A DNA stretch of 64,000 nucleotides from Croceicoccus sediminis (GCF_007570835.1 NZ_SUNC01000001.1:558001-622000), one strand, 5' to 3'; counted from the first letter of the stretch, positions 35,748-46,500 are shown. The notes: a model not told the origin generated them from the letters alone. Program-made: numbers and translations.

Positions 35748-36295
35748 AACGCCTGGGTCTCCTGCGCCACGCGAAATCCGAAGAGCATCAGCCCGCGGGC
35801 TATGACTTCGACCGCGGCATCAACGCCAAGGGCCGCCGCGCGGCAGAGGCGATGGGCCGTTTTATCGGGACCAAGGTCGCACCTTTCGATCGCATCCTCG
35901 CCAGCCCCGCCGTCCGCGTTCAGGAAACGCTGAACATCGCGCTGGACGCCATGGGCAAGGCCGCACCGATCCACCGTGTGGAGGACCGCCGCCTCTATCT
36001 CGCCACTTCCGATTCGATCGAGGAGGTGCTGAGCGAGCTTGGCGGAGAGGAAGACAGCATCCTGCTCGTCGCTCATAATCCGGGGCTTGAGGACGCGGTG
36101 CTGGACCACGTGCCCGACGACGGTTCGTCGCCGCTGCGCGACCTGGTGGCGGTGAAATACCCGACCGGCGCTTTCGCGGTGCTGGAATTCGATATCGACG
36201 ACTGGTCGAAGATCGAGGGCGCGAAGGCCCGTCTTGTCGAGTTGAAGCGTCCGCGCGATCTCGACCCGACGCTCGGCCCAGAAATGGCGAACTGA
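35744..36295 (+). CDS. SixA-type histidine phosphatase family protein
   Basis: A 183-residue phosphoglycerate-mutase-fold phosphatase. The RHG-type motif is LLRHAKSE with catalytic His9, and AHNPGLED holds the second His. SixA dephosphorylates phosphohistidine in signalling or PTS proteins. It starts at TTG 35744, overlapping the helicase stop codon, with TAAGGGA about 10 bases upstream. Confidence 0.85.
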   Translation: MKRLGLLRHAKSEEHQPAGYDFDRGINAKGRRAAEAMGRFIGTKVAPFDRILASPAVRVQETLNIALDAMGKAAPIHRVEDRRLYLATSDSIEEVLSELGGEEDSILLVAHNPGLEDAVLDHVPDDGSSPLRDLVAVKYPTGAFAVLEFDIDDWSKIEGAKARLVELKRPRDLDPTLGPEMAN

Positions 36296-36306
36296 TCAGC
36301 GCGCGA

Positions 36307-36798
36307 TCAGGGCTGTTCGATTAACGCGGATGCCAGTTTTTCCCTGATGGAGCGCAGCCGTGCATGGAGCAGGACGTCCTGCGTCCGATTCGGTGTGGGC
36401 TCCGGCGATGAGGGCGCGGTTTCGCTGGTGCTTTCCTCCAGCGTGCGGACCGCGCCGCGCAGTTTCTCCACCATTTCGGCAGACGGCGCAGGCGCCGGTT
36501 CGGGAGCAGGCGGTGCCTTCCCCTCGTCCTCGATCGCCTTCACCGCGCCGCGGATCGTGTAGCCATCCTGGTTCAGCAGGCGGTCTATCTTCTGCAAGAG
36601 TTCGACATCGCCGGGCCGGTAATATCGCCTGCCCCCGCTCCGCTTGACCGGGCGCAGCATCGGGAACTGTTCTTCCCAGTAACGCAGGACATGCGGTTTT
36701 ATGTCGAGCGCGGCCGAAACCTCACCGATCGTGCGGAACGCCTGCGGATCTTTCCCGTCCTCGAAAAGAGTTTCCTGCGTTGGCGTTCCGTCACTCAT
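36307..36798 (-). CDS. MerR family transcriptional regulator
   Basis: A 163-residue regulator with an N-terminal winged helix (about residues 17-85): [49 protein letters not shown] in sequence order. The rest is a Pro/Ala/Glu-rich linker and a short helix, with no effector domain or Cys cluster. This MerR gene is regularly found next to ihfA in alphaproteobacteria; target unknown. Confidence 0.93.
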   Translation of the reverse strand: MSDGTPTQETLFEDGKDPQAFRTIGEVSAALDIKPHVLRYWEEQFPMLRPVKRSGGRRYYRPGDVELLQKIDRLLNQDGYTIRGAVKAIEDEGKAPPAPEPAPAPSAEMVEKLRGAVRTLEESTSETAPSSPEPTPNRTQDVLLHARLRSIREKLASALIEQP

Positions 36799-36802
36799 AG
36801 GC

Positions 36803-37099
36803 TCAGGCCCCGCTGACGCGGTCTTTCAGCATCTGACTGGCGCGGAAAGTCATCACGCGGCGCGGCGTGATCGGCACTTCGACACCGGTCTTGGGATTGC
36901 GGCCGATGCGTTCGCCCTTGTCGCGCAAGAGGAACGTGCCGAAGCCCGAAATTTTTACGTTTTCGCCATCCGACATGGAATCGCACATCAGACGCAGGAT
37001 CGATTCCACCATGGTCAGGGAATCCGACCGGCTAAGACCCACCTTGTGGTGCACGGCATCGGCAAGATCCGCACGCGTGAGAGTTCCGACAGAACGCAT
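36803..37099 (-). CDS. ihfA: Integration host factor alpha subunit
   Basis: A 98-residue HU/IHF nucleoid protein that pairs with IhfB and bends [23 protein letters not shown] at the N-terminus, the core [27 protein letters not shown] and the arm [12 protein letters not shown] are standard. It lies four bases before the merR gene on the same strand, likely one operon. Confidence 0.96.
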   Translation of the reverse strand: MRSVGTLTRADLADAVHHKVGLSRSDSLTMVESILRLMCDSMSDGENVKISGFGTFLLRDKGERIGRNPKTGVEVPITPRRVMTFRASQMLKDRVSGA

Positions 37100-37254
37100 T
37101 TTGTCCTATCCCCTTTTTTGCCCCCAGAGCTGCGACCCAGACAGGCACTATTTCACAGCATCGCCGCTGCCACAAATGAAAATCGGGCAAAAACAGGGAC
37201 ATTTGGCCTCATAAGGCCATTTCGCATCAGAATGGGTCTGATTTCCGCCCTCGA

Positions 37255-38244
37255 TCAGGCGCGCAGCAGGGTCGCGCCCCAGGTAAAGCCGCCGCCCATC
37301 GCCTCGAGCATGACGAGATCACCGGGCTGGATTCGCCCGTCGCGCACCGCAACGTCATAGGCCAGCGGCACTGATGCGGCCGAAGTGTTGGCATGCACCT
37401 CGACCGTCTTGACCATGCGATCGGGCGACAGGCCCAGCTTTTTCGCGGTCGCATCGAGAATGCGGGCATTGGCCTGGTGCGGCACGACCCAATCGATCTG
37501 CGACGCCTCGTACCCGGTCGATTCGAGCACTTCGGTCAGCACGCTGGCAAGATTGACGACCGCATGGCGAAAAACCTCGCGGCCCTTCATGCGCAGCTTG
37601 CCCACGGTCTGCGTCGTCGAGGGACCGCCATCGACGTAGAGGAGGCAGTTGTGCTCGCCATCGGTGTGGAGCTTGGTATCGATCACGCCGCGCGCGGTCG
37701 CCGCCTCGGCAGTCGGGAATTCCTGAAGTTCTATGACCATCGCACCCGCGCCGTCGCCGAACAGGACGCAAGTCGTGCGATCTTCCCAGTCGAGAATGCG
37801 GCTGAAGGTTTCCGCGCCAATCACCAGTGCGCGCTTGCCCATGCCCCGGTGCAGCAGCGAATCCGCCGTACCCAGCGCATAGAGAAAGCCAGAACAGACC
37901 GCCGCCACATCGAACGCGAATGCGCTCTTGCAGCCAAGCTCGTGCTGGACCTTGCTGGCGGTGGACGGGAACGTCTGGTCCGGCGTTGCGGTCGCCAGCA
38001 CGATCACGTCGATGTCGTCCGGCTTCAGTCCGGCGGCCTCGATCGCCCTGCGCGATGCGTCGATTGCGAGAGTGGAAGTCGTCTCCCCCTCATCCGCGAT
38101 GTAACGCTGACGAATGCCGGTGCGCTCAACAATCCAGTCGTCGTTGGTGTCGACCTGCTCTGCCAGTTCGGCGTTCGTCACGCAGCGTTTTGGCAGGGCC
38201 GAGCCGGAGCCGAGCACGACCGAACGGCGGATCATGTCGCTCAC
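37255..38244 (-). CDS. fabH: Beta-ketoacyl-ACP synthase III FabH
   Basis: A 329-residue condensing enzyme that starts fatty-acid synthesis from acetyl-CoA and malonyl-ACP. The triad is visible: Cys in [12 protein letters not shown], His in [13 protein letters not shown] and Asn in [14 protein letters not shown]. Its start overlaps the plsX stop by four bases. Confidence 0.97.
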   Translation of the reverse strand: MSDMIRRSVVLGSGSALPKRCVTNAELAEQVDTNDDWIVERTGIRQRYIADEGETTSTLAIDASRRAIEAAGLKPDDIDVIVLATATPDQTFPSTASKVQHELGCKSAFAFDVAAVCSGFLYALGTADSLLHRGMGKRALVIGAETFSRILDWEDRTTCVLFGDGAGAMVIELQEFPTAEAATARGVIDTKLHTDGEHNCLLYVDGGPSTTQTVGKLRMKGREVFRHAVVNLASVLTEVLESTGYEASQIDWVVPHQANARILDATAKKLGLSPDRMVKTVEVHANTSAASVPLAYDVAVRDGRIQPGDLVMLEAMGGGFTWGATLLRA

Positions 38245-39287
38245 GCGGAGGTTTCCGCTGTCTTGTCTTCGGTGCCGCGCGCAAGGTCGGCGGAGATACG
38301 CTCGATCAGGTCTTCCTCCAGCAGGCGCGCCGTCACTGCAACGGCATTGGCGACACCCTTGGCATTGGCGCTGCCGTGGCTTTTCACCACGACCCCGTTG
38401 AGGCCGAGAAAGACCGCGCCGTTATGGTTGTTGGGGTCGAGATGGTGCTTCAAAAGCTCGGTCGCCGGACGGCTTACGAGGAAGCCCACCTTGGAACGCA
38501 GCGATGACTGGAACGCGTTTTTCAAAAGGTCCGTCACGAAACGCGCCGCGCCTTCGACGGCCTTGAGCGCGATGTTGCCCGAAAAACCGTCTGTCACGAC
38601 GACGTCGACGCTGCCGCGATTGATCTTGTCGGCCTCGACGAAGCCTTCAAAGCTCATCGCCAACCGCTGGTCCGCCGCGCGCAGATTTTCGGAAGCGACG
38701 CGAAGGACATCGGTGCCCTTGATCTCTTCAGTCCCGATGTTGAGCAGCGCGACACGCGGTTCGGAAAGCCCCGTGGCAATCCGCGAATAGGCCGCGCCCA
38801 TGATCGCGAACTGCACCAGGTTGCGGGCATCGCAATCGGTGTTCGCGCCAAGGTCCAGCATGACCATGTCGGTTTCGCCCAGCGTCGGCATAAGCGCCGC
38901 CAGCGCCGGACGGTCGATGCCGGGCATCGTGCGCAGCGACAGCTTGGCCATCGCCATCAGCGCGCCGGTATTGCCGCCCGAAACGGCAGCGCCCGCCTCG
39001 CCCTTCTTCACCGCGTCGATCGCAAGGCCCATGCTGGTCTTGCGGGCACGGCGAAGCGCCTGTGTCGGCTTTTCGTCACCCGAAACGGCTTCGGGCGCGT
39101 GGAGGATCTCCGACGCGCCGCGCATGTTCGGGTGATTTTCCAGAGCACGCTTGATCCGCTCCTCGTCACCGACAAGGAGGAACTTGAAGCGATCGTGGCG
39201 CCGACGCGCAAGCGCGGCACCTTCGATCATGACACGAACGCCATGGTCGCCGCCCATCGCGTCGATTGCGATACGCGGCAAGCTCAT
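38241..39287 (-). CDS. plsX: Phosphate acyltransferase PlsX
   Basis: A 348-residue enzyme producing acyl-phosphate from acyl-ACP for phospholipid synthesis. N-terminal [27 protein letters not shown] and [10 protein letters not shown] are family signatures. It lies between rpmF and fabH, the usual rpmF-plsX-fabH order, and overlaps fabH by four bases. Confidence 0.97.
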   Translation of the reverse strand: MSLPRIAIDAMGGDHGVRVMIEGAALARRRHDRFKFLLVGDEERIKRALENHPNMRGASEILHAPEAVSGDEKPTQALRRARKTSMGLAIDAVKKGEAGAAVSGGNTGALMAMAKLSLRTMPGIDRPALAALMPTLGETDMVMLDLGANTDCDARNLVQFAIMGAAYSRIATGLSEPRVALLNIGTEEIKGTDVLRVASENLRAADQRLAMSFEGFVEADKINRGSVDVVVTDGFSGNIALKAVEGAARFVTDLLKNAFQSSLRSKVGFLVSRPATELLKHHLDPNNHNGAVFLGLNGVVVKSHGSANAKGVANAVAVTARLLEEDLIERISADLARGTEDKTAETSA

Positions 39288-39322
39288 GGTCTACGTCCTA
39301 GCAAGTGTCTGTCCGCGGGCGA

Positions 39323-39502
39323 TCAGAGCCCGACGGAAACGATCTCGCGCCCGTTGTAGTGGCCGCAAGCGTCGCAAAGGTTGTGCGGGCGCTTCAGTTC
39401 GCCACAGTTCGGGCATTCGTGGAACGCCTCGACCTTAAGGGCATCATGGGCACGACGCATACCGCGACGGGAAGGCGAAACTTTTCTCTTGGGGACAGCC
39501 AT
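39323..39502 (-). CDS. rpmF: 50S ribosomal protein L32
   Basis: A 59-residue protein, [21 protein letters not shown] at the start, with the zinc-ribbon Cys pairs CPNC and CDAC, i.e. the zinc-binding form. It lies 35 bases before plsX and is the first gene of the rpmF-plsX-fabH group. Confidence 0.95.
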   Translation of the reverse strand: MAVPKRKVSPSRRGMRRAHDALKVEAFHECPNCGELKRPHNLCDACGHYNGREIVSVGL

Positions 39503-39683
39503 TTCGGCACCTGTTCAATCAATAACGACGATCTTTGCGTGCCGCCCTAGTCCAGCCTCCGGCACGGCACAAGCCCACATCGGGAGTTCTTTCCCATTGC
39601 GGACCGGGGCGCGCGCTTTGCGGCACGGGGGGTGCGGCGAAGGCGCGCGCTATAACGTTTTCTGCGATTAGCGCAAGGGCAGT

Positions 39684-40355
39684 CTATTGTTTGAACGCCA
39701 TATCCGCAACGAAGGGATTGCTTTGCCGCTCCGCCCCGAAGGTGCTGATCGGTCCGTGGCCCGGAATGAAGGTGACATCGTCGCCCAGCGGCCACAGGCG
39801 CTGCGTAATCGAATCGATGAGATCCTGGTGATTGCTCATCGGGAAATCGGTGCGTCCGATCGAACCCTTGAACAGCACGTCGCCGACGACCGCGAACTGG
39901 CTGGGCGCGTGATAAAATACGACGTGGCCGGGCGTATGGCCGGGACAATGCACGACATCCAGTTCCAGCTCGCCCACCGTCACCTTGTCACCGTTCTTGA
40001 GCCAGCGGTCAGGCTCGAAACTATGCGCCTCCATCCCCCAGCGCGAGCCGTCATCGTCAAGCCGCGCAATCCAGAACCGGTCGGCCTCCTCCGGCCCCTC
40101 AATCGGGACGCCCATTTCCTTGGCAAAGACACCCGCGTTGCCGCAATGATCGAGATGCCCGTGCGTGATGAGCACCTTTTCCAGCGTGATCCCCGCCTTG
40201 GCGATGGCATCCTTGATTCTCGGCAGATCGCCGCCCGGATCGATCACGGCACCCTTCATCGTCTTCGTGCACCAGATCAGCGAACAGTTCTGCTGAAGCG
40301 GGGTAACGGGCACGATAGCGGCCCGCATCGGCGGTTCTTGCGTGGTTTCGGTCAT
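39684..40355 (-). CDS. MBL-fold metallo-hydrolase (YcbL/glyoxalase II-like)
   Basis: A 223-residue metallo-beta-lactamase-fold hydrolase. LITHGHLDHCG is the metal-binding HxHxDH motif, HCPGHTPGH gives a further ligand His, GDVLFKGSIGRTD the bridging Asp, and FIPGHGP the last His. These match the YcbL subgroup, probable S-lactoylglutathione or related thioester hydrolases. The ATG at 40355 or a Met nine codons later could be the start. Confidence 0.9.
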   Translation of the reverse strand: MTETTQEPPMRAAIVPVTPLQQNCSLIWCTKTMKGAVIDPGGDLPRIKDAIAKAGITLEKVLITHGHLDHCGNAGVFAKEMGVPIEGPEEADRFWIARLDDDGSRWGMEAHSFEPDRWLKNGDKVTVGELELDVVHCPGHTPGHVVFYHAPSQFAVVGDVLFKGSIGRTDFPMSNHQDLIDSITQRLWPLGDDVTFIPGHGPISTFGAERQSNPFVADMAFKQ

Positions 40356-40492
40356 GCAGCAGGATGTGGCGGCGGCGGCGGGGGAATGCAAGCGGGGCCG
40401 ATGCGCCGGAAATGACTAAGCTGCCCATGCATCAACCAACCTTGCTCCAATTGTCATTTGCATTTTGCGACCTGCACGTGAACATCGCTCTT

Positions 40493-41177
40493 ATGAGGGG
40501 TAAATTTATCGTGGCGGTTGCGATTGCGTCTGGCCTGCCGGTGGCAGCGTATTTCGCGTCGCCGTATGTAGGAGCTGGAGCCCCCCCCCCTTACGGGTTG
40601 CGCGCGCTACATCCGGGCGGATCAACCTTTGATCGCGCACGCTGGCGGCGGACTGCCCACAACCACTTATGCCAACAATCTGGAGGCGCTCGACCTTGCC
40701 GCCCGACATGGTTTCGACCTGATCGAACTCGATTTCGGGGAAGTCGACGGTGATCTGGTCCTGGGCCATGAAGGGCACCCTCAAAGCGATCTTACCGTCG
40801 GCAGACTTCTCGAATGGTTGCGCGATCATCCCGATGTGCGGATCGTGACGGACATGAAGCATGATAATGTCAGTCGCCTTGCTACGCTCAAGACATTGGC
40901 TGGCGAGGACATCGACCGTTTCATCCCGCAAGTTTATGCTTTGGACGAGATCGCACCCGTGGCCTCGATGGGATATCCAACGCCGATCCTGACAATCTAT
41001 CAGATGGATCGCCCCCTCGATCTGAACGAAGTGAACGAAGCACCGCTGTGGGCAGTCACCGTACCAAGGGATGCCATGCCCCTTACCAAGGCGATCACCC
41101 ATCCGGTCTATCTTCACACGGTCAATTACCCGATGCCGGGGTTCGGCCTTTATACCGATTGCCTGATACCGGGATGA
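40493..41177 (+). pseudogene. GDPD-like glycerophosphodiester phosphodiesterase, frameshifted at a C10 tract
   Basis: Two frames together make one protein. From ATG 40493 a signal-anchor peptide (MRGKFIVAVAIASGLPVAAYF) is read to a run of ten C at 40581-40590; the domain continues in another frame: IRADQPLIAHAGGGLP, NNLEALDLAARHGFDLIELDF, LVLGHEGHP. Removing one C joins them. The GDPD pattern H...E-x-D...H is kept in altered form (AHAGG, IELDF, GHEGH). Either a sequencing error, a true mutation, or phase variation. The last four bases overlap the PAP2 gene (ATGA). Confidence 0.8.
40581..40590 (+). repeat. Homopolymeric C10 tract causing the frameshift
   Basis: Ten C residues in a row inside the N-terminal part of the GDPD gene. 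A nine-C allele restores the frame. Confidence 0.9.
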
Positions 41178-42136
41178 GGATGCTCGCGCCTTGTATTGCG
41201 ATTACGTTAGGCACTGTCGCACTCGCGCTCGGCTTGGCAGCTGGGTCGGTCAATTGGCTCGGCCTAGTGGCTTCCATGCTGGAATGGACTGTAATGGTCG
41301 CCGCGCTGTCGTCTCTCGCGCTGACATTCGTGATGATCCAGACTATCCGCAGCGGTGATGCCCTGATTCCCGGATTGAAGTCCCGTCTTGCCAGCAATGC
41401 ACAGCGGCTCCGCGTCGTTGCTCTCGGACTTGCTCTATATGTTCCTTTTCACGCCTCTTGCGGCATCGTGAAGCAGCGGCTGAATGAGATTTATCCATTT
41501 TGGGCGGACCGAATGCTGGCAGATTGGGATGCCGCGTTATTCGGGACCGATCCTGCCCAATGGCTACACCAGCGCCTTACAGCGCCAATTCTGACACTTC
41601 TCGATTTCGGTTATTCGCTCTGGTTCCCGGTCAACGCCCTGTGCTTCATCACCTGCTTGTTTTACGGGCGAGGTCGCCTCCTCTTGGCTTACTTTCTTCT
41701 CTGGGGGATTTGCGGTCCGATGGGGCAGGTGCTGATGTCTTCTGCGGGGCCGCTGTTCTGGCCAAATCTCGGATACGGCGAACGCTTTGATGGCTTGATC
41801 GCAAACTTGTCTTTCGGCCCCATCTACGGCGCCAGATATCTCTGGCTAACCTTTATGAGCGAAGAAATGAGTTTCGGCGCCGGCATCGCCGCCGTACCAT
41901 CCCTGCATGTTGCAGGTTCAGCGTGGGTTGCCGCATGCAGCTACCGCACACGCCTGATGCCGCTGGGCTTTTCTTATTTCGCAATGATATCCATCGGATC
42001 TGTAGCCTTGGGCTGGCACTACGCCGTGGACGGCATCATCGGCGTTGGCTGCACGATCGTGATGCTCGCTCTCACGTCCTTGTACCCGTTCAAACGGCGA
42101 ACTGTTGAGCGGGGCCAATTGGCAAGGATGGCGTAG
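41174..42136 (+). CDS. PAP2-superfamily (AUR1/IPC-synthase-like) membrane phosphatase
   Basis: A 320-residue inner-membrane protein with about seven helices. The phosphatase motifs are AAVPSLHVAGSAW (C2 with catalytic Ser-x-His) and GWHYAVDGIIG (C3 His and Asp); a YPFWADRMLADWDAALFG loop recalls the inositol-phosphorylceramide-synthase branch. Likely substrate is a lipid phosphate or lipid head-group transfer. It is coupled to the GDPD gene by an ATGA overlap, so the pair probably works on membrane lipids. Confidence 0.83.
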   Translation: MRMLAPCIAITLGTVALALGLAAGSVNWLGLVASMLEWTVMVAALSSLALTFVMIQTIRSGDALIPGLKSRLASNAQRLRVVALGLALYVPFHASCGIVKQRLNEIYPFWADRMLADWDAALFGTDPAQWLHQRLTAPILTLLDFGYSLWFPVNALCFITCLFYGRGRLLLAYFLLWGICGPMGQVLMSSAGPLFWPNLGYGERFDGLIANLSFGPIYGARYLWLTFMSEEMSFGAGIAAVPSLHVAGSAWVAACSYRTRLMPLGFSYFAMISIGSVALGWHYAVDGIIGVGCTIVMLALTSLYPFKRRTVERGQLARMA

Positions 42137-42192
42137 CGATAACCGACGCCGCCAACCCACAGGCCTGACGACGAAAGCAACTTGGGCGCCTA

Positions 42193-42861
42193 TTAAATTC
42201 GCCCACCCTTCCACACGACGCGGCCCAACACTTCGACATCTTCCAGCGAAACCGCGTGGTCCGAGGGATAGGCCTTGTTGTCCGATATCACCGCGACCTG
42301 GCCTTCGCGTTCGAACAGCAATCTTTTCACCATAAGGGTGCCGTCGCGGCGGATGACGTGGATGCCGTCGCGCAGCCGGCCGCCAAACTGGCCGTCAACG
42401 CGGGCGACAAGGATCTCGTCCCCGTCGGCTAGGGTCGGATCCATCGAATCGCCTGCGACCGACAAAGCGGTCAGAGCATTGGGCGTCAGGCCCATTTCCC
42501 GCAGCCAGCCTTCCGAAAAGCCGAGGTGCCCCACGGGGGCGTCATCGTCCGCGAGCGCGCCCGGCCCCGCCGATGCGCCGAGGGCCAGCCTGGGAATCGC
42601 GATCCAGCTTTTACGCGGCGGCTTTGCCGGAACGTAGGAATTTTCCGGCCCATCGGGGGCACCCAGTTCCGATTCGTCCACGCCAAAGAACTGCGCCAGT
42701 GTACGCCGGTCGTTCTCTTCCAGCTTTCGTGGGCTGCCCTTTCTTATAAATTGTTGAAGATAAGTCGTATTCCTGCCGATAAGCTTCGACAGCGCCGAAA
42801 GCGAGGCGCCGCGCTGCTCTGCCAGTTCGACCAGTCTGTTTCGTGCCGGATCATTAACCAT
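42193..42861 (-). CDS. S24 family peptidase-type HTH repressor (LexA/CI-like)
   Basis: A 222-residue regulator. The N-terminus has a helix-turn-helix (RLVELAEQRGASLSALSKLIGR, with TTYLQQFIRKG). The C-terminal S24 domain keeps the catalytic pair: Ser in VAGDSMDPTL and Lys in LMVKRLLF. Self-cleavage on an inducing signal, as in LexA or phage CI, is expected but not proven. The ATG at 42861 is preferred to an earlier frame start. Divergent from two small genes; TTCCTA boxes fill the gap. Confidence 0.88.
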   Translation of the reverse strand: MVNDPARNRLVELAEQRGASLSALSKLIGRNTTYLQQFIRKGSPRKLEENDRRTLAQFFGVDESELGAPDGPENSYVPAKPPRKSWIAIPRLALGASAGPGALADDDAPVGHLGFSEGWLREMGLTPNALTALSVAGDSMDPTLADGDEILVARVDGQFGGRLRDGIHVIRRDGTLMVKRLLFEREGQVAVISDNKAYPSDHAVSLEDVEVLGRVVWKGGRI

Positions 42862-42868
42862 GCTCCAG

Positions 42869-42934
42869 TTCCTACACGATGTATTTTTCCTAGACAAGTA
42901 GGATTTGAACCGTCACTTCGGGATTATTCCTACA
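42869..42934. promoter_or_regulatory. Candidate operator boxes for the S24 repressor
   Basis: TTCCTACA occurs at 42869-42876 and 42927-42934, and TCCTA-GACAAG-TAGGA (42888-42903) is an inverted repeat. All lie between divergent starts, as expected for autoregulation. Confidence 0.5.
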
Positions 42935-42957
42935 GCGAATCAAACAGGAGGGTCGCC

Positions 42958-43167
42958 TTGTTGCTTCGGGAAATAGAGAAGTTTCTTCGCCGGACGGGCA
43001 TGCCGGCAACCAAGTTCGGGCGTCTCTCGGTGCGTGATCCGCGCCTCGTGCTCGACATGCGCAATGGCCGCGAACCCCGTCGCCGCATGGTGATACGGGT
43101 GGAACATTTCATGAACAACTATGCCAAGAACAATCCCTGCCAACAGGAGCCAATCAATGTTCGCTGA
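42958..43167 (+). CDS. Small conserved protein of unknown function
   Basis: A 69-residue basic protein: LLREIEKFLRRTGMPATKFGRL, then DPRLVLDMRNGREPRRRM and a C-terminal helix. The TTG at 42958 is chosen because AGGAGGG lies 5 bases upstream, the best ribosome site in this part of the window. The GMPATKFGRLSVRDPRLV stretch looks like a helix-turn-helix without clear family. It is divergent from the S24 repressor and probably under its control. Confidence 0.7.
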   Translation: MLLREIEKFLRRTGMPATKFGRLSVRDPRLVLDMRNGREPRRRMVIRVEHFMNNYAKNNPCQQEPINVR

Positions 43168-43507
43168 CCAGTCCCCCTCCCCGGCGAAGGGCCGCCGCTA
43201 TCCCGCAGAACGGATCGAGGCCGCCTTGCGCACGCTGGCATCCGGACACGGGCAAGTCGTCATCCACCGCGAAGTCCCCTGGGCCAGCATCACTTTCGCA
43301 GGCGCGCGGCACACGATTTCGATGTCCTTTTCAGGCCGCCCCGCCGTGGAGGCGGGCGAGCACCTCATCGCGCAGCTTCCCGATCACGAATTCGTCATTC
43401 CCGGCCAGCTCGTCGCCGATGCGCAAGTCCTGTCGGTCGATCACGCGATGCTGCCCGAACCCGTCATGCGGGTGGAGATCGAGCTGCTCCTGCTCGAGGA
43501 AGGTTAG
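43157..43507 (+). CDS. Conserved protein of unknown function
   Basis: A 116-residue protein with an N-terminal helical segment (PAERIEAALRTLASG) and a beta-rich body (GQVVIHREVPWASITFAGARHTISMSF in part), without a known signature. AGGAG lies 7 bases before the ATG at 43157, and the gene overlaps the preceding small gene by 11 bases. Confidence 0.68.
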   Translation: MFADQSPSPAKGRRYPAERIEAALRTLASGHGQVVIHREVPWASITFAGARHTISMSFSGRPAVEAGEHLIAQLPDHEFVIPGQLVADAQVLSVDHAMLPEPVMRVEIELLLLEEG

Positions 43508-43518
43508 TCCCCGGGGGC

Positions 43519-46500
43519 TCAGTTCCGGGCGATGGCGGTGGGGGTTCGTGCCCCCACCCACTGGCCCATGTCGACGCGGTTGGACACGCGGTAGACCTCG
43601 CCCTTCGCATTGAGGAACAGGCGCTCCATCTCGTCCCGGCGGAACGGGCGACTGCCCAAACGGCCGAATACCGCGATCTGTCCGCCCGTTTCATCGACAC
43701 CGCGATCCCGGTCCAGACCCTTGCTGAGCGCCAATGCGGGCGAAGGCGTCTTTGCCCAGGCGATCAGCGTCGGTTTGGGCACCGGCGCAAAGCCATAGAC
43801 ACCGGGGGTGCGTTCAAAGTCGGTGAGTTGCAGGACCTTCATCCCATTCACGCCGTCCGCGACATAGGCAAAGGCGCTGGCGTTGGTGGAGCCGACGATC
43901 ACGTCCTCCGCATCGGTCAGCGTGCCGCCGGCGGTAAACTTTTCCAATATCTTGGGCCGAAGCGGCGCCGTGATGTCGACGATCACGAGCCCTTCGGCCT
44001 TTGCCGCGACATAGGCGAAAGTGCGCGCAAGATAGACGCGGCGTGCATCGGCCAGCGGAACGGTCGCCCCCGCAACCGGCCTCGGCCTGGCAAGCTCGGT
44101 CACGTCGAGCAGTTCCAGCCCGTTCGCCGTCGTCGCCCAGAGATAGCGGAACTGTATCGCCGTCGCGCGCGGATCGTTCAGCGGCACCACGCTCGTCACC
44201 TTGGGGTCGAGGCAGGTTTCACCGCCTTTCTTCGCGGATACCTCGCATGGCGCGCTTGGCGACCAGGGCTTGGGCAAGTGCACCGCCACCAGTGCGCGGT
44301 CTGTCACGACATAGGCATAGTCGCCCGCCAGCGTGATGTGCCGCGCACCCGTCAGTACGCCGTCGGGATTGAAGGTGAAGGCGCGGGACAGGAAGTTGTT
44401 GCGGAATTGACCGTCGGCCATCGTGTCGACGTTGACCGCGATCAGGCCTTCTTCGCTGTCGGTGACGAAGGCATAGGAATAAACCGGGCTGAACGGCTGT
44501 TCCTGGTTCGCGTCGCGCAGTTCGGGCGTGTTGCGCGTGGGCGCGATCGCCTGGTTCGTCGGGATCGCCATACAGGTCGCGTTCTTCGTCTTCACCCGCG
44601 TATCATGACCCAGCGGGCTGAACGGGGCACTGACGATGCTCTCGGAAAAGCCCTTGTTGCCGACCGACGCAATGTCATAGACCGAAAAACCGCCCTTGCC
44701 CTGCGCCACGAACATGTATTCGCCGCGCATCTGCAGACACCGAACCGCATCGGGCGTCCCCTGCACGACATTGCGGAACAGCTCGCGCTGCTTCGTCTCG
44801 CCCGACAGGTTTGCGTCCGCGATCGGGCCGCGAGTCCATTCCTTCAGTTCGCGGCCGTTATCCTCGACATGAGCGCGCCAATAATCGGGATAAGCATAAC
44901 GGTGAAGATACGACCCGATCACTGCCTGCGGCTCGTCCCACTCGGTCACGCGGATCGCTTCGAAGCCGTCCTCAAGCCCGGTGAAAGCGTGCAACCCGAC
45001 AAAGTTCACGTAGTTGGTGCCAAGCAAGAGCAGCTGCGACATGATCGCATTGTTGTCTTCCTCCTCGCTCACATGACAGTCGGTGCACTGCTTCGTCTCT
45101 TCCTTGCGGACGGTGTGCGGGAAGTGCGGCGCGAAAGCCTGTGAGGAATAGCCGATCGCGCTGATCGGAGGCTGCTGCACATAGATGCGTTCGCGGTTGA
45201 TATTGGTCGACGACAGGATCAGCGCCGAGGTCGAACGGATCGGAGCGATCAACGCCTTGCCCGGCTCGCCGCTGGTCTTCGTCGTCTGATGACGGCCCAG
45301 CTGGAACATCTGGTCGCGCGCGACTTGCGGATTGTAGGTCGCGTAGTTGCGCGTGTCCTCGTTCTCGTACTTGTGCACGCCCGATTTCCAGTTCGCCTCG
45401 ATCGGCAAGTGGCAACCGGCACAGCTCGTCGTCCAGGCAAGGTGACAGGTGAAGCACGCCATGTCGTCGTCGTCATGCGCGCGGCCCGCCTTCGCGACGC
45501 CGGTGCCAAACGTGTATTCGCCGGTTTCCGCCGCCGATTTCGACATCAGCTTCGCACGCGCCGCCTTCGGGTTGAAGACCGGCTTGCCCAGCGTATCGGT
45601 CACCCCCTGCCAGCGTGCATCGACCGAATCCTTCACCAGGCTGACCTGCCATTCGAGATCGGGATCGATGATCGACCGCTGGATCAGCACCTTGCGTCCG
45701 CTGTCGTCGGAGAACCATTCGAAGCGCGGCTTGCCGTCCATGTTGCGCAGCAGGGCAAGGTTATGCCCTTCGGGCGGCGCGGCCAGATTACTGGTCTTCA
45801 ACGTCGGATAGGCGTCTGCCGTACCGTGGCAGTCCTTGCACCCGATCTCGACCGCATTGGCGACTTCGCCGTAGATCAGGCCCGAACCGTGGCTGTCCTG
45901 CGCAAAGTGGCAATCGGCGCACTGCATGCCCTTTTCGGCGTGGATGTCCATCATGTGGACCGACTTGCCCGGATTATCGCCGGCGGGGACGAACTTGCCC
46001 TCACCCGTCCTGCGCCATTTTTCAGGATCGTCTTCGTCGACGATATGCGCGGTATCGGTGCCGTAACTCGACATGTCGCCGCCTGCGTCGAGCAGGTTGC
46101 CGCGCCGGTCACGCTTCAAAATGGCGCGGAAGTTCCAGCCGTGGCCGTGGTAATCGGCGAACTGCGTGTCCCGGTTCGTTTCGTTGAGGTCGTAGACGTT
46201 GCGCAGGAATTCGACATCGCGCCACAGGCCCGACGGCGACGCGCCTTCGGGGTTGCGATCCAGCACTTCGCGCTTTTCCTTCGCGGTCGGATAGTATTGT
46301 TCCTTGAACAGCGCCGCGTATTCCTCGTCGCTCATCCCCTCGGGCCGCGGGGCGGTGTTTTCCGGTCCGGGCCACATCTGCGACGCATCGCTTTCGTAAT
46401 CCCACATCGTGTAGCCGAGGTAGGTATTCAGGAAGATATTCGGCTGATGCATGTGGCAGTTCATGCACTGCGCGGTCGGAATGGCGCGAGTAAAGGTATG

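Noticed and set aside
42193-43507. Prophage remnant suggested by a CI/LexA-like repressor
   Set aside because: No integrase, capsid, attachment repeat or composition break is seen around it; S24 regulators also occur as chromosomal regulators.
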